64,000 bases of DNA, taken from contig JAUCBJ010006272.1 in the NCBI GenBank assembly GCA_032718475.1, positions 46,711-110,710 of the forward strand, in the 5' to 3' direction. Position numbers and translations under genes: made by a program. Positions 20,938-32,829 of this stretch are shown here, piece by piece. Every line of letters starts with the position of its first letter. Position 1 is the stretch's first letter. The notes beneath the pieces were generated by a model. That model was not told the DNA's origin and ran no database searches. It worked only from the letters and a program-made list of their open reading frames with translations. Source of the stretch: Nemertoderma westbladi. Its lineage: Eukaryota > Xenacoelomorpha > Nemertodermatida > Nemertodermatidae.

Positions 20938-21060
20938 TTGAAAATATTGTTCCCTTATTGAATATCCACGAGATCGTTACACATTAAATTTTTATTATAC
21001 AATATTTTCCCTCAGCAGCCTCTATGTACTTTATATGTTGTTGTTATTAACAACATTCAG

Positions 21061-21251
21061 GTCAGCAGACATCCTTCCTCACGATGATGCAGCTCAAGGA
21101 TTGTCTACAACGAGCCACGGAATTTTCCGCCCAGACGACGCTGTACAGGAAAGATCGATCTAACTTCTCGGCGAATATATTCATGGCCCCGGTGAAGAAC
21201 GATGCCGGCGAACTAACTATGTTCCTAGTTAACATTGATGACCTAACGGAG
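21061..21251 (+). CDS. erg: ERG-type K+ channel, coding exon 2 (PAS domain end)
   Basis: Begins after a canonical acceptor (CAACATTCAG) and its first two bases complete the Gly codon left by exon 1. It encodes the second half of the PAS/eag domain. Recognisable ERG features are LYRKDRS and PVKNDAGELTMFLVNID, equivalent to the YRKDG and PVKNEDG regions of the family. The most consistent donor is after GAG at 21251 (GTTGGT), giving phase 0, which matches the next exon. An alternative donor at 21256 would break the frame. Confidence 0.9.
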
Positions 21252-22638
21252 GTTGGTATTAGCGATCTACCCATCTAATAATAATGTTGCTTTATGATTT
21301 GTTGTTTGTTGTTGTATGTTTTGCTTTATGATAGAAACTTATTCCATTTCCCCGACATGTCAAAAAGAAATTCACAATTCAATGATAATAAATAAATAGT
21401 GCAAGAGATGGTGTAAATCGAGGAAATAAAGTGATTTTGATTCTGTTTTTTTCACCATGATAATTATTTTGAACTGAATATACAGTAGGAAGCTACTTTA
21501 TTTTAATATGTAATTTGTTTTTTTGCATTCTATTTTAGGTTATTACAGGAATAACACTTTACAAATTGCTGTTCCTTATCGTGGCGTGTCTAGTATTTCA
21601 GGACTTTGACACTCATTTAGGATCTCTGTAAAAATCAGTTAGTAAGAGCAACCTTACCTGATTTAATATTATATCAATGCCCCCCCCCCCCCCTCCCCCC
21701 CCCCCCCCATCCCCACACCACCCCCTCATCCCCTCCAAGACCCATGCGTAGGTATTGTTATTTTGAATACTTTAAATACCGGCAAGCCGACATATAAACT
21801 TATGTATTAAAGTTTATCATATATCGACGGCAGAAAAATATTAGCATTTCTTAACTCATTGGTATAGTAAGGCAAAAAGAGGGTTGTCCCCAATTTCGAC
21901 CTACAGCAAATTTGTTTGGACGCAGGTGTATTTCCAGCCCAATTTTCAATAAATCAATTATATTATAATTTAATTCTGAGAAAATTAATTAAGTAAATAG
22001 TACATAGGAAATAGTAAATAACACTACCTGCAAGGCTCTTTCGAAAACCCATATAATAGCAATGTGGAGTCCGAGTTATTAATTGATTTAGTGATTGACG
22101 TTAATAGAACGGATTGTCCGATTTGTTGACATTTATTTATGAAGTTTGTTGGCGGATATTATACAGGAGACAATATCTGTTGATGCCGTTGAATAATAAT
22201 TACTCCGCGTTATTTCTGCCATTATTATTAGAGTAGGAATAAAAATGTATCGATATTTCTGATATTATTCAACATTCGATTTATTCTCAGGCCTATTCTG
22301 AGCGTGAGCGAAATGCTATTATATCTCAGTCGGCCTACTGTAATAGTGTATGATGATGCCATATTAGTGACCAGTCCTAAGTGCGAGCCAGTGAGCGAAA
22401 ATTATTTTAAATTGATGAAAACAAAGGAGTCCGCGTAAAATTTTCTGAAATTTCCTCTTTTACTTTTTTGTCATTCAGAAAAAACTGAAACGCAAACCAA
22501 TCTATCAATACAAAAGTGTTGAAGTAATTCACTAATTAAGTAGAAGCAGCACTACATACAGTAGAACACACCCAAACAAAATACTCGTCCAACAGCAACT
22601 GTCATCGTTACCGGTACCAGGGTCGCATTAAGCCGGTG
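21252..22638. other. ERG intron 2, proximal part
   Basis: No gene is seen. It contains an interrupted C-rich tract at about 21680-21735 and otherwise AT-rich unique-looking sequence. Confidence 0.6.
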
Positions 22639-23848
22639 GGAGGCCTGGGGCCCACTTAGAAGGGAGGCCCGGGGCCCACTTAGAAGGGAGGCCCGGGGCC
22701 CACTTAGAAGGGAGGCCCGGGGCCCACTTAGAAGGGAGGCCCGGGGCCCACTTAGAAGGGAGGCCCGGTGCCCACTTAGAAGGGAGGCCTGGGGCCCACT
22801 TAGAAGGGAGGCCTGGGGCCCACTTAGAAGGGAGGCCTGGGGCCCACTTAGAAGGGAGGCCTGGGGCCCACTTAGAAGGGAGGCCTGGGGCCCACTTAGA
22901 AGGGAGGCCCGGGGCCCACTTAGAAGGGAGGCCTGGGGCCCACTTAGAAGGGAGGCCTGGGGCCCACTTGGAAGGGAGGCCTGGGGCCCACTTAGAAGGG
23001 AGGCCTGGGGCCCACTTAGAAGGGAGGCCTGGGGCCCACTTGGAAGGGAGGCCTGGGGCCCACTTGGAAGGGAGGCCTGGGGCCCACTTAGAAGGGAGGC
23101 CCGGGGCCCACTTAGAAGGGAGGCCCGGGGCCCACTTAGAAGGGAGGCCTGGGGCCCACTTAGAAGGGAGGCCTGGGGCCCACTTAGAAGGGAGGCCTGG
23201 GGCCCACTTAGAAGGGAGGCCTGGGGCCCACTTAGAAGGGAGGCCTGGGGCCCACTTAGAAGGGAGGCCCGGGGCCCACTTAGAAGGGAGGCCCGGGGCC
23301 CACTTAGAAGGGAGGCCTGGGGCCCACTTATAAGGGAGGCCTGGGGCCCACTTAGAAGGGAGGCCTGGGGCCCACTTAGAAGGGAGGCCTGGGGCCCACT
23401 TGGAAGGGAGGCCTGGGGCCCACTTGGAAGGGAGGCCTGGGGCCCACTTGGAAGGGAGGCCTGGGGCCCACTTGGAAGGGAGGCCCGGGGCCCACTTAGA
23501 AGGGAGGCCCGGGGCCCACTTAGAAGGGAGGCCTGGGGCCCACTTAGAAGGGAGGCCTGGGGCCCACTTAGAAGGGAGGCCTGGGGCCCACTTAGAAGGG
23601 AGGCCTGGGGCCCACTTAGAAGGGAGGCCTGGGGCCCACTTAGAAGGGAGGCCTGGGGCCCACTTGGAAGGGAGGCCTGGGGCCCACTTGGAAGGGAGGC
23701 CTGGGGCCCACTTGGAAGGGAGGCCTGGGGCCCACTTGGAAGGGAGGCCTGGGGCCCACTTGGAAGGGAGGCCTGGGGCCCACTTGGAAGGGAGGCCTGG
23801 GGCCCACTTGGAAGGGAGGCCCGGGGCCCACTTAGAAGGGAGGCCCCC
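22639..23848. repeat. 24-bp minisatellite, about 50 copies
   Basis: Head-to-tail copies of GGAGGCCTGGGGCCCACTTAGAAG. Variable positions are CCTGGG/CCCGGG and CTTAGAAG/CTTGGAAG, which occur in blocks and so mark partial duplication history. The unit length is a multiple of three and lacks stops in several frames on both strands. The long reading frames crossing it are therefore artefacts, not proteins. Confidence 0.97.
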
Positions 23849-25592
23849 CTCGCCAATTATCCTATTACATACAGTGGCGTAGCCAGGATTTGTAAATCTG
23901 GGGGAGGGGGGAGGGGGGGGGGGGGATCTGAGGATCTGGGCCTGGGCGAGCAAAGCATGCAAAACCAACCAAAATCTTCAAGCAGATTTGGTCCCCCTTC
24001 GCGGAATTTGTCCCACAAATTGTATTGTTGTCAGATGGTTTAATTATGGCCAGGCAGTTTAGTTTGGGGGTTCAACATGAATCTTAAACGTAGGCCTAAA
24101 AAATAACTGTGGCTACTTTATTATACAGAACTCCAGTCCGCGGACCAACAACCAGTATAATGACGTAAATATGACATTACGATACGACCACAACTTGCTA
24201 ACTTTCTGAACTTCGGTTTGGATTCGGTTCGGTTCGGCCCGAACTTTGCCCTGCTTCGGTTCGGCTTCGGCATCGGCCCCATATCTGTTGAACCCTAGAT
24301 CGGACTTACTCCTGCTTACAGGATTTGCTTGCAATCCATTCCTGTTAGGCCTAGGCCTATTTTAAACAGATAGTTATACTACCGGTCCGGTAAGGTTAGG
24401 GAACAATTTTTTTCAGTTTGAGACGATGTTTAAACTATCATACAGGATAGGCCTACAGCAAGCAACCAATAATAGAGATTATGAAACATAATAATGGACT
24501 AGGAAGCCCCAGGAGATTCTCAATACAAGGGCACCAGCAGCACATAATGGAATTTAATGAAAAACTAAAAAGTAATCAAATGATTTGTGCCAGTAATTTT
24601 AGTTAAATTCGGGGAAAAATTCAAAGTCATATAATTATATTATAATTTATGGCCGTATTGGTGGGGACCTTAATCCGGCCCTGACCAGTACGTCCTTCCC
24701 GAAATATATCTCACTTAACTACAAACATATTATTGATCTTTACTTTATTTTACTTTACTTTATTTTATTTTAGTTATTTAATTAATTATATCCTAAAATT
24801 GTATTTATTTTACAACGAATAAGACTAAACGATCAATTACTCGCGATTTCATTGGTTATACATATATTTAGGGGGAGGGGGGATTTATACCATTGATCTT
24901 ATTATTTTAGTAATTTAATAATAAACAAACTTTACTAATTAATTTCACACAATTTTAAGGATTACAAAGTTTCGGCCAATTTTGTGTGTTTCTGCTAAAC
25001 ATTTGATAATGTTTGCCGTTTACGCCTGAAATGGAACGGACTTTATCTTATAGATTTCATATCTTTTTGGAGTAAAATCGGATTAATTTGTGATCTCGAA
25101 ACTCGACTTCTTCCAACAAATCTAAATGTTAAATTGGTTTATTTTTTGGTTTATTCCGTTAAATGTAAACAAACAGTAATAAATTATCTATTGATCGAAA
25201 TAAAATATTATTGTGCGAATAAGTTTACCACCCAGGACTAAGTAAGTGTTACGTGTAGGCAAGACTCATAGTTCAGCTTGTAACATTATGTTGCTACAAA
25301 AGGCCAATATACATACCACCTGTCCCTTTTCCATATGCAATCAATATTTTCCTAGTGCGACTTCTCTTGAATTAATTATAAAGTACATTCTCGCTCATTT
25401 CTTACTCTGTAGAAATATGCGGCAATATTACATATAATTAGATTGAGTTATCATTAATTTGCGGTATTTTTAGCTGTACTACTACCGTACTGTATTTACA
25501 AACTACTGGGTAATTATGCTACATAACCACTATAATATTTCTCTAATATATCGCGAATAATCGCTGCTTTGCCCCATAAGTTATATAGAGAT
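23849..25592. other. ERG intron 2, middle part
   Basis: No gene. A G-run lies at about 23905-23924 and a short TTCGG-rich stretch at about 24210-24275. The rest is AT-rich without a recognised element. Confidence 0.55.
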
Positions 25593-25841
25593 ATGGCGGA
25601 TTGTAAACCCAATAACTTCCACAGCCTAACAAAGACTCAGCTGCAGAGACTTACAAAAGACCAACTGGTTGATATTCTCGACGCAGTTTATTCAACCCAC
25701 GCCGGGGAACGTGTTGATCTCAACGATCGTTTGGATAAACTGGAGAAGTCAATAGAATCGACAGTAAAGAACGCCATCAAACCTCTAAAACTGCAAGTCG
25801 CCCATCTAAACTCCCAATTAGATAAATGTCATTTCATGTAG
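25593..25841 (+). CDS. Short coiled-coil ORF, retroelement ORF1-like or orphan
   Basis: An ATG at 25593 opens 82 codons beginning MADCKPNNF. It has repeated SLTKTQLQRL-TKDQL helices and a heptad-like C-terminal region (LEKSIESTVKNAI ... LNSQLDK). Such short Leu/Lys-rich coiled-coil starts resemble the N-terminus of non-LTR retroelement ORF1 proteins. Nothing retroelement-like follows, so it could be a truncated remnant or a small orphan ORF inside the ERG intron. Function is unknown. Confidence 0.35.
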   Translation: MADCKPNNFHSLTKTQLQRLTKDQLVDILDAVYSTHAGERVDLNDRLDKLEKSIESTVKNAIKPLKLQVAHLNSQLDKCHFM

Positions 25842-26909
25842 GGATTTATGTACATACTCACTTCTTTATTCTGTGTCATATAATGCCAAGGAATTGATTG
25901 AATATTATTCGTCGAAAATAATTTTACTATATTACATGGCAAATAAACAGGGTTTTTTCTTGCTGTCCTCCAGAGCTATATTTCGCCAAGCGTGCTTTAA
26001 CGTGCGAGTTTACTGTTATACTTCAAGGGGTCATAAGTTAATAAAGCTGCTTGTTTATTTTTTACATAAATTGTAATTCACAGAATCACCTTAATTCCCT
26101 TATTGCTTTTTTTTTTAACTCCACTTACAATCTGTAAGCGATTCTCCCGATAGATGTTTACGCAATCACCGCTTGTCAAGGATCTCCTGGTATACACAGT
26201 ACCACAGTAGGCCGGCCTACTGTAAAATTAATTAACAATATTATATATCGTATATTGCTTTAGTTCAACCACTGGCAGTGTAGTACATACAGGAGTGCTT
26301 AAGTTAAATTATTTTTAATAATTATATCAAAAACATTTGCATCAGGCCATCAAGAAATTGACTTTTTATCTAATAATTATTGTCATTGAGGTTTTAAATT
26401 CATATATTTTTAAACGCTGTATTGTATTGTAATGTAATGCACAAAAGACAAACCATTAAGTGTGCACATTGATAGTTTATTTTCTTTCCTGTTAAAAAAT
26501 GTATTATTTTTAATAGATTTAAGCCATGGGAATGGCAGATATTTAATAACTAGTCCTTCAGTATAATAATATAAAAGTATAATATAAAAGATTTGTTGAA
26601 AGTGAAAAATTTTCGCTTGATTTTGTAGATCAACCGTGTCGTGTTTAGTAAAAAAGTTATTGCATCTCTAAAATAACTACTACTGCTGGGTCGAGCGAAC
26701 TCGGACAAAAACTACTAGAAATTGTAGCGGTATGTTGTTATGTACTCTTTCGTACTACCATTATTGTACTTGTGACTGGGACTGAGTAATTGGGAAATGA
26801 AATATATGCTGTCAGTCCATTTCCGTCACCGTAAGCCTTCAAGCATACACCTAAACATAGCTTTGGCTTCTGTATATTTTGTGCGTGAAATATTTTGCCA
26901 AGGCTAACA
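25842..26909. other. ERG intron 2 without identified features
   Basis: AT-rich, with no domain, repeat family or RNA gene recognised. Confidence 0.5.
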
Positions 26910-27345
26910 CGACGGTCTCCACCGGCGGGGGGCATGGGGTGGTGATTATATACACGGTCTCCACCGGCGGGGGGCATGGGATGGTGATTATATACACGGT
27001 CTCCACCGGCGGGGGGCATGGGATGGTGATTATATACACGGTCTCCACCGGCGGGGGGCATGGGATGGTGATTATATACACGGTCTCCACCGGCGGGGGG
27101 CATGGGATGGTGATTATATACACGGTCTCCACCGGCGGGGGGCATGGGATGGTGATTATATACACGGTCTCCACCGGCGGGGGGGGGCATGGGATGGTGA
27201 TTATATACACGGTCTCCACCGGCGGGGGGGGGGGGCATGGGATGGTGATTATATACACGGTCTCCACCGGCGGGGGGCATGGGATGGTGATTATATACAC
27301 GGTCTCCACCGGCGGGGGGCATGGGATGGTGATTATATCAAGTGA
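26910..27345. repeat. 42-bp minisatellite with variable G-run, about 10 copies
   Basis: Unit approximately CACGGTCTCCACCGGCGG, then a G-run, then CATGGGATGGTGATTATATA. Most copies have six Gs after GGC; two near 27180 and 27225 have longer runs. Reading frames on both strands arise only from the repeat. Confidence 0.95.
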
Positions 27346-28367
27346 AACCTTTTCACAACTTGGGATTAGATACCCGCTGATTCCTGGTTTGATGAGAATG
27401 CATTCGGTTAAATGGAACTCCATTAATCACAACATCAGTTCCATTTTCGTTCCCACATTTTTCCGACAAGCACATGCTGTGATCTCTCCCTAATTGTATT
27501 AATGAAACACACACAGTACGACCTCCCACTAACCAAAGTTGCTTGAAATAAACTAATTAAAACAAGTAAAGCTTCAAAATTCCAAGATAAACCCGTTTCA
27601 AAAATTAAATTTAATCTCTGCTGGCCTCACAGGTAATAATCAACAACGTACACAATCACAAACAGTCAGTTTTCACGGACACTTAGACAGTGTAAGGTTA
27701 ACTTTAATAATCATAACTTTTGAAACTACATTAGCTATTATCAAACGGTTTTTAAGTTTTGAAATCCTCGTAAAATTTGCACAAGAGACAAGAGGGGATT
27801 GAAAATTAAAAATAGATTTTTTTCGTTTTTTTTTTTCGTTTTTTTTTTTTTTTTTCCGGAATAGGGCGGGTCGCTAGTACTGTACCCCCATGTAAGAAGA
27901 TAGAGACTGTGTCTGGTCACGCACAATACGGTCACCCTTGTCCCTCCCTGTCTGTCTTGATATATGTAAGACTCATCAAAGGCTGTTCATATTTCGTCCC
28001 CTCCCATCTCCCACTAATATTAAACTGTTAATCTCAGATAGGGGGCCTTTCGACACAATAACAGCTGATAACTGTAACCTGTTCTATTGCCTTATGTTTA
28101 TTATTTTGGTTAGAATAACGTACCACTGTAACCTGACATGCTACTTTCCCGAAATATATAATTTAGCATTCAGGCGAGATATTAATTCGCCGAGATGGAT
28201 GATATTTCGAATCTGAAAAATGGAAACTTTCACCAATACCAGGATAATATTGGTGACACCGTACCTCGTCAAATAAATCTAATAGAAAAAGTCATTAATA
28301 TTATTATTATTTAAACTTTAATATTATTATTATTTAAACTTTAATATTATTTATTTTAATTTCTAAG
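27346..28367. other. ERG intron 2, distal part
   Basis: No gene. Contains T-rich tracts at about 27818-27856, a copy of the recurrent TTTATTATTTTGGTTAG / TGTAACCTG motif at about 28090-28125, and a short ATTATTATTTAAACTTTA duplication at 28300-28345 just before the exon. Confidence 0.55.
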
Positions 28368-29317
28368 GTGATTAGCGCAACTGGAAGACACAGGTCGAGC
28401 TCAGGAGGAAAAACTCTAAACCGCGCGAGTTTCATATTCAAATTACCCCTTATGAAATCACGACGGGAATCGCAAACTAAAATGAGTGTCATTAACCGGC
28501 CGCGTACTACCGGTACCGGTACCGACGATGAATCGGACGACACTCGATCCAAGTCGCCGTTGAACCTCCGTCTACACGACCTAACCGCTGCTCTACGCAC
28601 CGGTACGCCGGTGACACCTGCGGCATCGCGGGAACTGGACCTACCAGTAGCGGAGGAAACGCAGGTGTTGTTACAGGAAACCCGAGATAATTGCCAAACA
28701 GTCGTACATCCTATAAAACCATTCACTCTCCAACAAATAACGCCAGTCTCCGCCGATTCATTTGAACAAACTTCGATTTTACCTGCAAGGAGAGCTGGGG
28801 TACAAAGATCTCAGACGGACGGTAGAATATCTTATCTTCCCAACAGTAATATAAATAGACGTAATATGACGCAATCAGGCCTAGGGTCTGTATCCGATCC
28901 GGAGATAGCAAAAGATCGTGTGAACAGCGCCACCGTGTATAGTAGTCATGGTGATCTGCTCGACAATGACGTCACCAATCTACGAGGGTGCGATGGTGGC
29001 TCGAGTGGGGGGAGCAGATTCCTTATAGACAAGATCGCAAAATCCCCGCGATCTAACATGGGAGATAAATTTGCTCAGGTGTTTAGTCTAGGGGACGATG
29101 GCAGACTGCCGGAATATAAACTGAAAACCCCTCGTATAAACAGATGGACTATCCTTCACTACTCTCCCTTCAAGGCGGTATGGGACTGGATTATTCTACT
29201 ATTGGTTATTTACACTGCCGTGGTTACTCCGTATATGGCGGCATTTGTTCTAAATAATGTGGAGAAAGCTCATATGGACAACCAAGATCCAACAACAACT
29301 TCGGACCCCAATCTCAG
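28368..29317 (+). CDS. erg: ERG-type K+ channel, coding exon 3 (linker and S1)
   Basis: A 950-nt exon between acceptor TTCTAAG and donor CAG|GTAAAT. It starts in phase 0, matching exon 2, and ends in phase 2. The first about 230 codons are a low-complexity, Ser/Arg/Thr-rich cytoplasmic linker, as ERG channels have between PAS and S1. Near its start is KTLNRASF. The C-terminal part is highly conserved: [18 protein letters not shown], then [19 protein letters not shown], followed by the hydrophobic S1 segment [18 protein letters not shown]. It stops in the S1-S2 loop. The remaining exons for S2-S6, pore and cyclic-nucleotide-binding homology domain were not found and are presumably beyond the window or too short to see by eye. 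Confidence 0.94.
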
Positions 29318-29897
29318 GTAAATAATGCTTAATGACACAATGTAATTACTTTGTAATACGTTTTAATTTCTACACCCCCACTTGCGATTCTTTAAAGTTC
29401 TAACCACTTTTTTATCCTAACTACTGTACGTTTGTTATCGCTACATAATTAATATTTTATAATATTACTAATATTACTAATCCACATTCATGATTAGGAT
29501 TTGCAGTGTACTAATTTCAATCGTATTATTAAATGTTACAACGAATATTGAGACTTCAAATAGTTAATGCTTCTGATTATTACTGTATTTTCGTGTATAT
29601 TATTTTTCTTACTGTAGTTCTGATAGTACAGTAGTAGGCATAATGCTGTACTATATATTATAAATAAGTAATACTGTATTTAGTGATATTAGTGATATTA
29701 CTTGTTTTTATAACTAGTCAGTAAAATTTATAAATATGTTAGAATTATTCATTATTATTCCTGCTATATATTTATACATCAATATATCAACTGGAGCTAA
29801 TATAGGTAGGTACAGTAGTACCGGTAGGTACATTAGTACCGGTAGGTAATTGCTTTCAGTTTTATATATAGCCGCAATCAATTAATATGTGATTCTA
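29318..29897. other. ERG intron 3, start
   Basis: AT-rich, without genes. It contains closely spaced TACCGGTAGGTA repeats at about 29818-29848. Confidence 0.55.
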
Positions 29898-30125
29898 TTT
29901 AAGCAGCAGCTTGGTCTTGGAGTGACATCCCTGGGCTTCCAATTGGAAACCCTGGTTCGATCCCTAGGTTGGGCAGCACTGTTTCGACATAGTACTTTAA
30001 ATGCTGCAGCCTAGCCCATCCCTGGTTTTCATCCTTCAGTGGTCGATAATTGGGAACCAAGGGAACTTGGGAAACAGAGTGGAAGGGTTTACTGTGTAAG
30101 ATCACCCATGGTGGTGAACAGGCAT
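29898..30125 (+). mobile_element. tRNA-derived SINE-like repeat
   Basis: The head reads CAGCTTGGTCTTGGAGTGAC (A-box-like) and, 30 bases later, a B-box match CCTGGTTCGATCCC. The body then runs to about 30125. The spacing and exact GGTTCGATCC identify a polymerase III tRNA-type promoter. No poly(A) tail was confirmed. Confidence 0.65.
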
Positions 30126-31569
30126 CATTCATTGGCCTAATGAGCCTAAAAGATTCTCCAATTCTAATTAATAATATTTAATACATACAGTAGGCCTACT
30201 ACTACAGTCCCAATCCCAATAAACATTAACTTGGTCATTTTGGCGGCCAAAACGACCAAAATGGCCAAATATAAATTGCGGCATTCATGAAAGGAACTTC
30301 TGAGACAAGTTGGCTTGTCAATCACAGCCAGTGAATAGAGTAAAGCCCAGGATGTTGGCAGATAGAAAAAGACTTCGATTTCCGGACATTCCCTCCCCAA
30401 CCCCCCCCCCCCCCCCGGACAGTTCCGTTCCGTTCGAGTAGGACACTACTCTTTTAATAATTTCGCACGTTTATTTTTCATTTTGTAAGGTAAACATAGA
30501 ACATTTTTATTTCAATATTTTCTTGACACTTTATTAACCTCGCTCGCACACGGTAAATATAATGCCTCGAGAATTAATAGTGAAAACATTTTAACTTTTT
30601 TTCCCATGTAATAAATAATTATTGTGTTTTATCTGTGTATCTGCGTTGAATATTATTAATATATTGATAATTAATTTCGCTGGAGTTAATTAGAAGTTCG
30701 CTGGATTTAATATTATTTACCGTGGCTCAGGAGAGGTGTGATGGCTGTGTAAGGTCATGTGTGAATCATACTTGGGCCTATATGGTGAGTGTGCATGGAG
30801 GGGGGGATTAGTAGATAATTAGGAATGTGAATCCTGTTTTCATTTTTTGAAACTGGACGCTAGTGGCCTTGCATGTTTTCACGTGACATACATAGAATAC
30901 AGGCAAAAATACATAGAAATAAGCCCAACGCTAACAATTAACACATGTACACATAATATGAACTATACAAGAAGGTACTGTTTCTCCTGTTCAAAGCAAA
31001 ATCTAGTCATGAATACTTTTTCACTGTAACTCGTAACTCAACCAATTGGTCATTTTTCGAAGAAATCCTACATGGGCATTTTGGAGCTAACCCGCCACTA
31101 CTGCTTGGCTCACTGGAAGTGTATTTAGGTAAAGCTCTATTGTAGGCTGTGGCTCTGTTTAAGCTTAGCTGAGCCAAGACGACAGACATTAGGATGGGAA
31201 CACGAACACACCATATTATCCTTCCCCTATTCATTTCAATGGTAGCCAGCTTGTCTTTCCCGCACTGGGGGTAGACCATTGCCATTGGTTAGCTGTATGC
31301 TATTGTAATACAAAGAGAGCGGCAGGATAAAGAGAAATGCCGACCTCACTAATAATGGGCTGGTCCCACAGGCCACTTTAAGGTAGGTGGTACAGTAGGT
31401 ACTACAGTTAACATGTTCAAGGGCGGCAGTCCCTCGTCGCTAGCCCATAGTATGTCATGGAGTTCCTGTAGTAGTTTCAGACGCTTTCACTCAGTATCCT
31501 AGTGTCCAGGAAGTTGGGAGTTGAGTGTGGGTGGGTGGATTGGTGGCCCCCACGCAACACTGCAGTGTC

Positions 31570-31958
31570 GGGTGACTAGAAAACAAAGACCAACGACTCA
31601 AATAATAAAGACCTGTACAAATACAAAACACATGTGTTAACTTTCGTTTATTGTTTTAGTTCCCCAACACGCCTCTGTAACCTGCTTCTTTACTAACCTG
31701 CTCCTTTAAATGGCAATGTGACCTCACGCTCTCTGGCAATGGGACCTAAAGCTCTTTGGATTCTAACGCTCTTTGGGACGTAACGCGACTTTACCTCTTT
31801 GCTTTGTACAGGTCACAATGAGCGTTATGTACCATTGCTATTTAAAGGAGCAGGTTAGTAAAGGAGCAAGTTACAGCATTCAAAACAATTAACGAAAGTT
31901 AACACATGTAACAAGATTATGCAGGTCTTTATAATTGGGTCTTTGTTTTGTAGTCACC
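31570..31958. repeat. Imperfect foldback with arms of about 150 bp
   Basis: The left arm from GGTGACTAGAAAACAAAGAC and the right arm ending GTCTTTGTTTTGTAGTCACC are inverted relatives. They share internal blocks GTTAACTTTCGTT, AACCTGCTCCTTTAAAT and CAATG. The centre contains repeats of GCTCTTTGG. Confidence 0.75.
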
Positions 31959-32009
31959 CCGCAGTGTCCGCGAATTATACATTGTAAAAAAAATTATTTA
32001 AAAAAGGGA

Positions 32010-32127
32010 CGTTCATAAATTAATTTCGGGACGTCCATAAGTTAATTTCGGGACGTCCATAAGTTAATTTCGGGAAGTCCATATAGTTAATTTCGGGACG
32101 TCCATAATTTAATTTCGGGACGTTCAG
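32010..32127. repeat. 22-bp tandem repeat, about five copies
   Basis: Unit approximately GTTAATTTCGGGACGTCCATAA, with small variation between copies. Confidence 0.9.
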
Positions 32128-32484
32128 ATTATTATACATACTCCTCCTATAACGAAGCCCCATTCAACTCCTTTTATAAGACTGTGTACTCTATCAATGC
32201 CTCAGTGGGCGGACTCCAGTACTGCAAGGCTCAGCGCGGGGTAAGTTAACAATCTGTCAATAATAAAAATGAAAGCGAGCCGACATTTAGTCAGATCCAC
32301 CAAATGGATGGCCAAGGAGACAGACTGTCTGGATTGAGCTGATTCGAGTTAAATCGCTTCGCCAAAACGACCAAGTAGCCCATAGGAATACACTACATTT
32401 TGTGATGATTTTGGTCATTTTGGCCGCCAAAACGACCAAGTTAATGTTTATTGGGATTGGGACTGTACTGGACACTGTTAAGTT

Positions 32485-32715
32485 CCCAGTCATAATGAAA
32501 CAAAATTACATTCATAATTGTGTGCAAAGGTCAATTTTCAGCGTTAAACATTTTCACAAAACAATACTTGGTTACCGGAAATTTTGGAAGAAATTCCTAA
32601 AAGAAGACCCTTGTTTATTTATGTAAACCTCCCTCGCTGCGCTCGCTCGGTACATAAATAAACTCAGGTCATAACGCTGCAAAATGCTACTTTGCACACA
32701 ATATTATGTAAATGT
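32485..32715. repeat. Hairpin-forming interspersed repeat, copy 1
   Basis: Closely related to 42655-42800. Both contain GTTTATTTATGTAAACCTCC, a GCTCGCTCGG core and TACATAAATAAACTC, which fold as a long hairpin, then AACGCTGCAAA and CTACTTTGCACACAAT. This is probably a MITE. Confidence 0.7.
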
Positions 32716-32829
32716 AGTTAATATATCTTGGTTTACTGTCTGAGTCATTGGAGGGAGATCAGAAGCTACAGTATTATCTACTGTAGCTTATGGAGGCATC
32801 ACCCAATTTTGGCTCTTTATGAATAGCAC

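Larger units (their letters stand above)
30205..32465. mobile_element. TA-flanked terminal-inverted-repeat element, non-autonomous
   Basis: The ends are inverted copies of about 58 bp starting CAGTCCCAATCCCAATAAAC, with two mismatches, each directly flanked by TA. A CAGT end and TA duplication are the Tc1/mariner pattern. The 2.26 kb interior has no recognisable transposase. It contains a foldback (31570-31958), a short minisatellite (32010-32127) and a C-run (30402-30417), suggesting a composite of nested insertions. Alternatively the two ends are separate small elements in inverse orientation. Confidence 0.6.

Noticed and set aside
22552-23968. Long reading frames of 121-446 codons on both strands
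   Set aside because: They consist of an 8-residue repeat created by the 24-bp minisatellite and are open in several frames on both strands.
26738-27493. Reading frames of about 190-204 codons on both strands
   Set aside because: They arise from the 42-bp minisatellite, not from protein-coding constraint.
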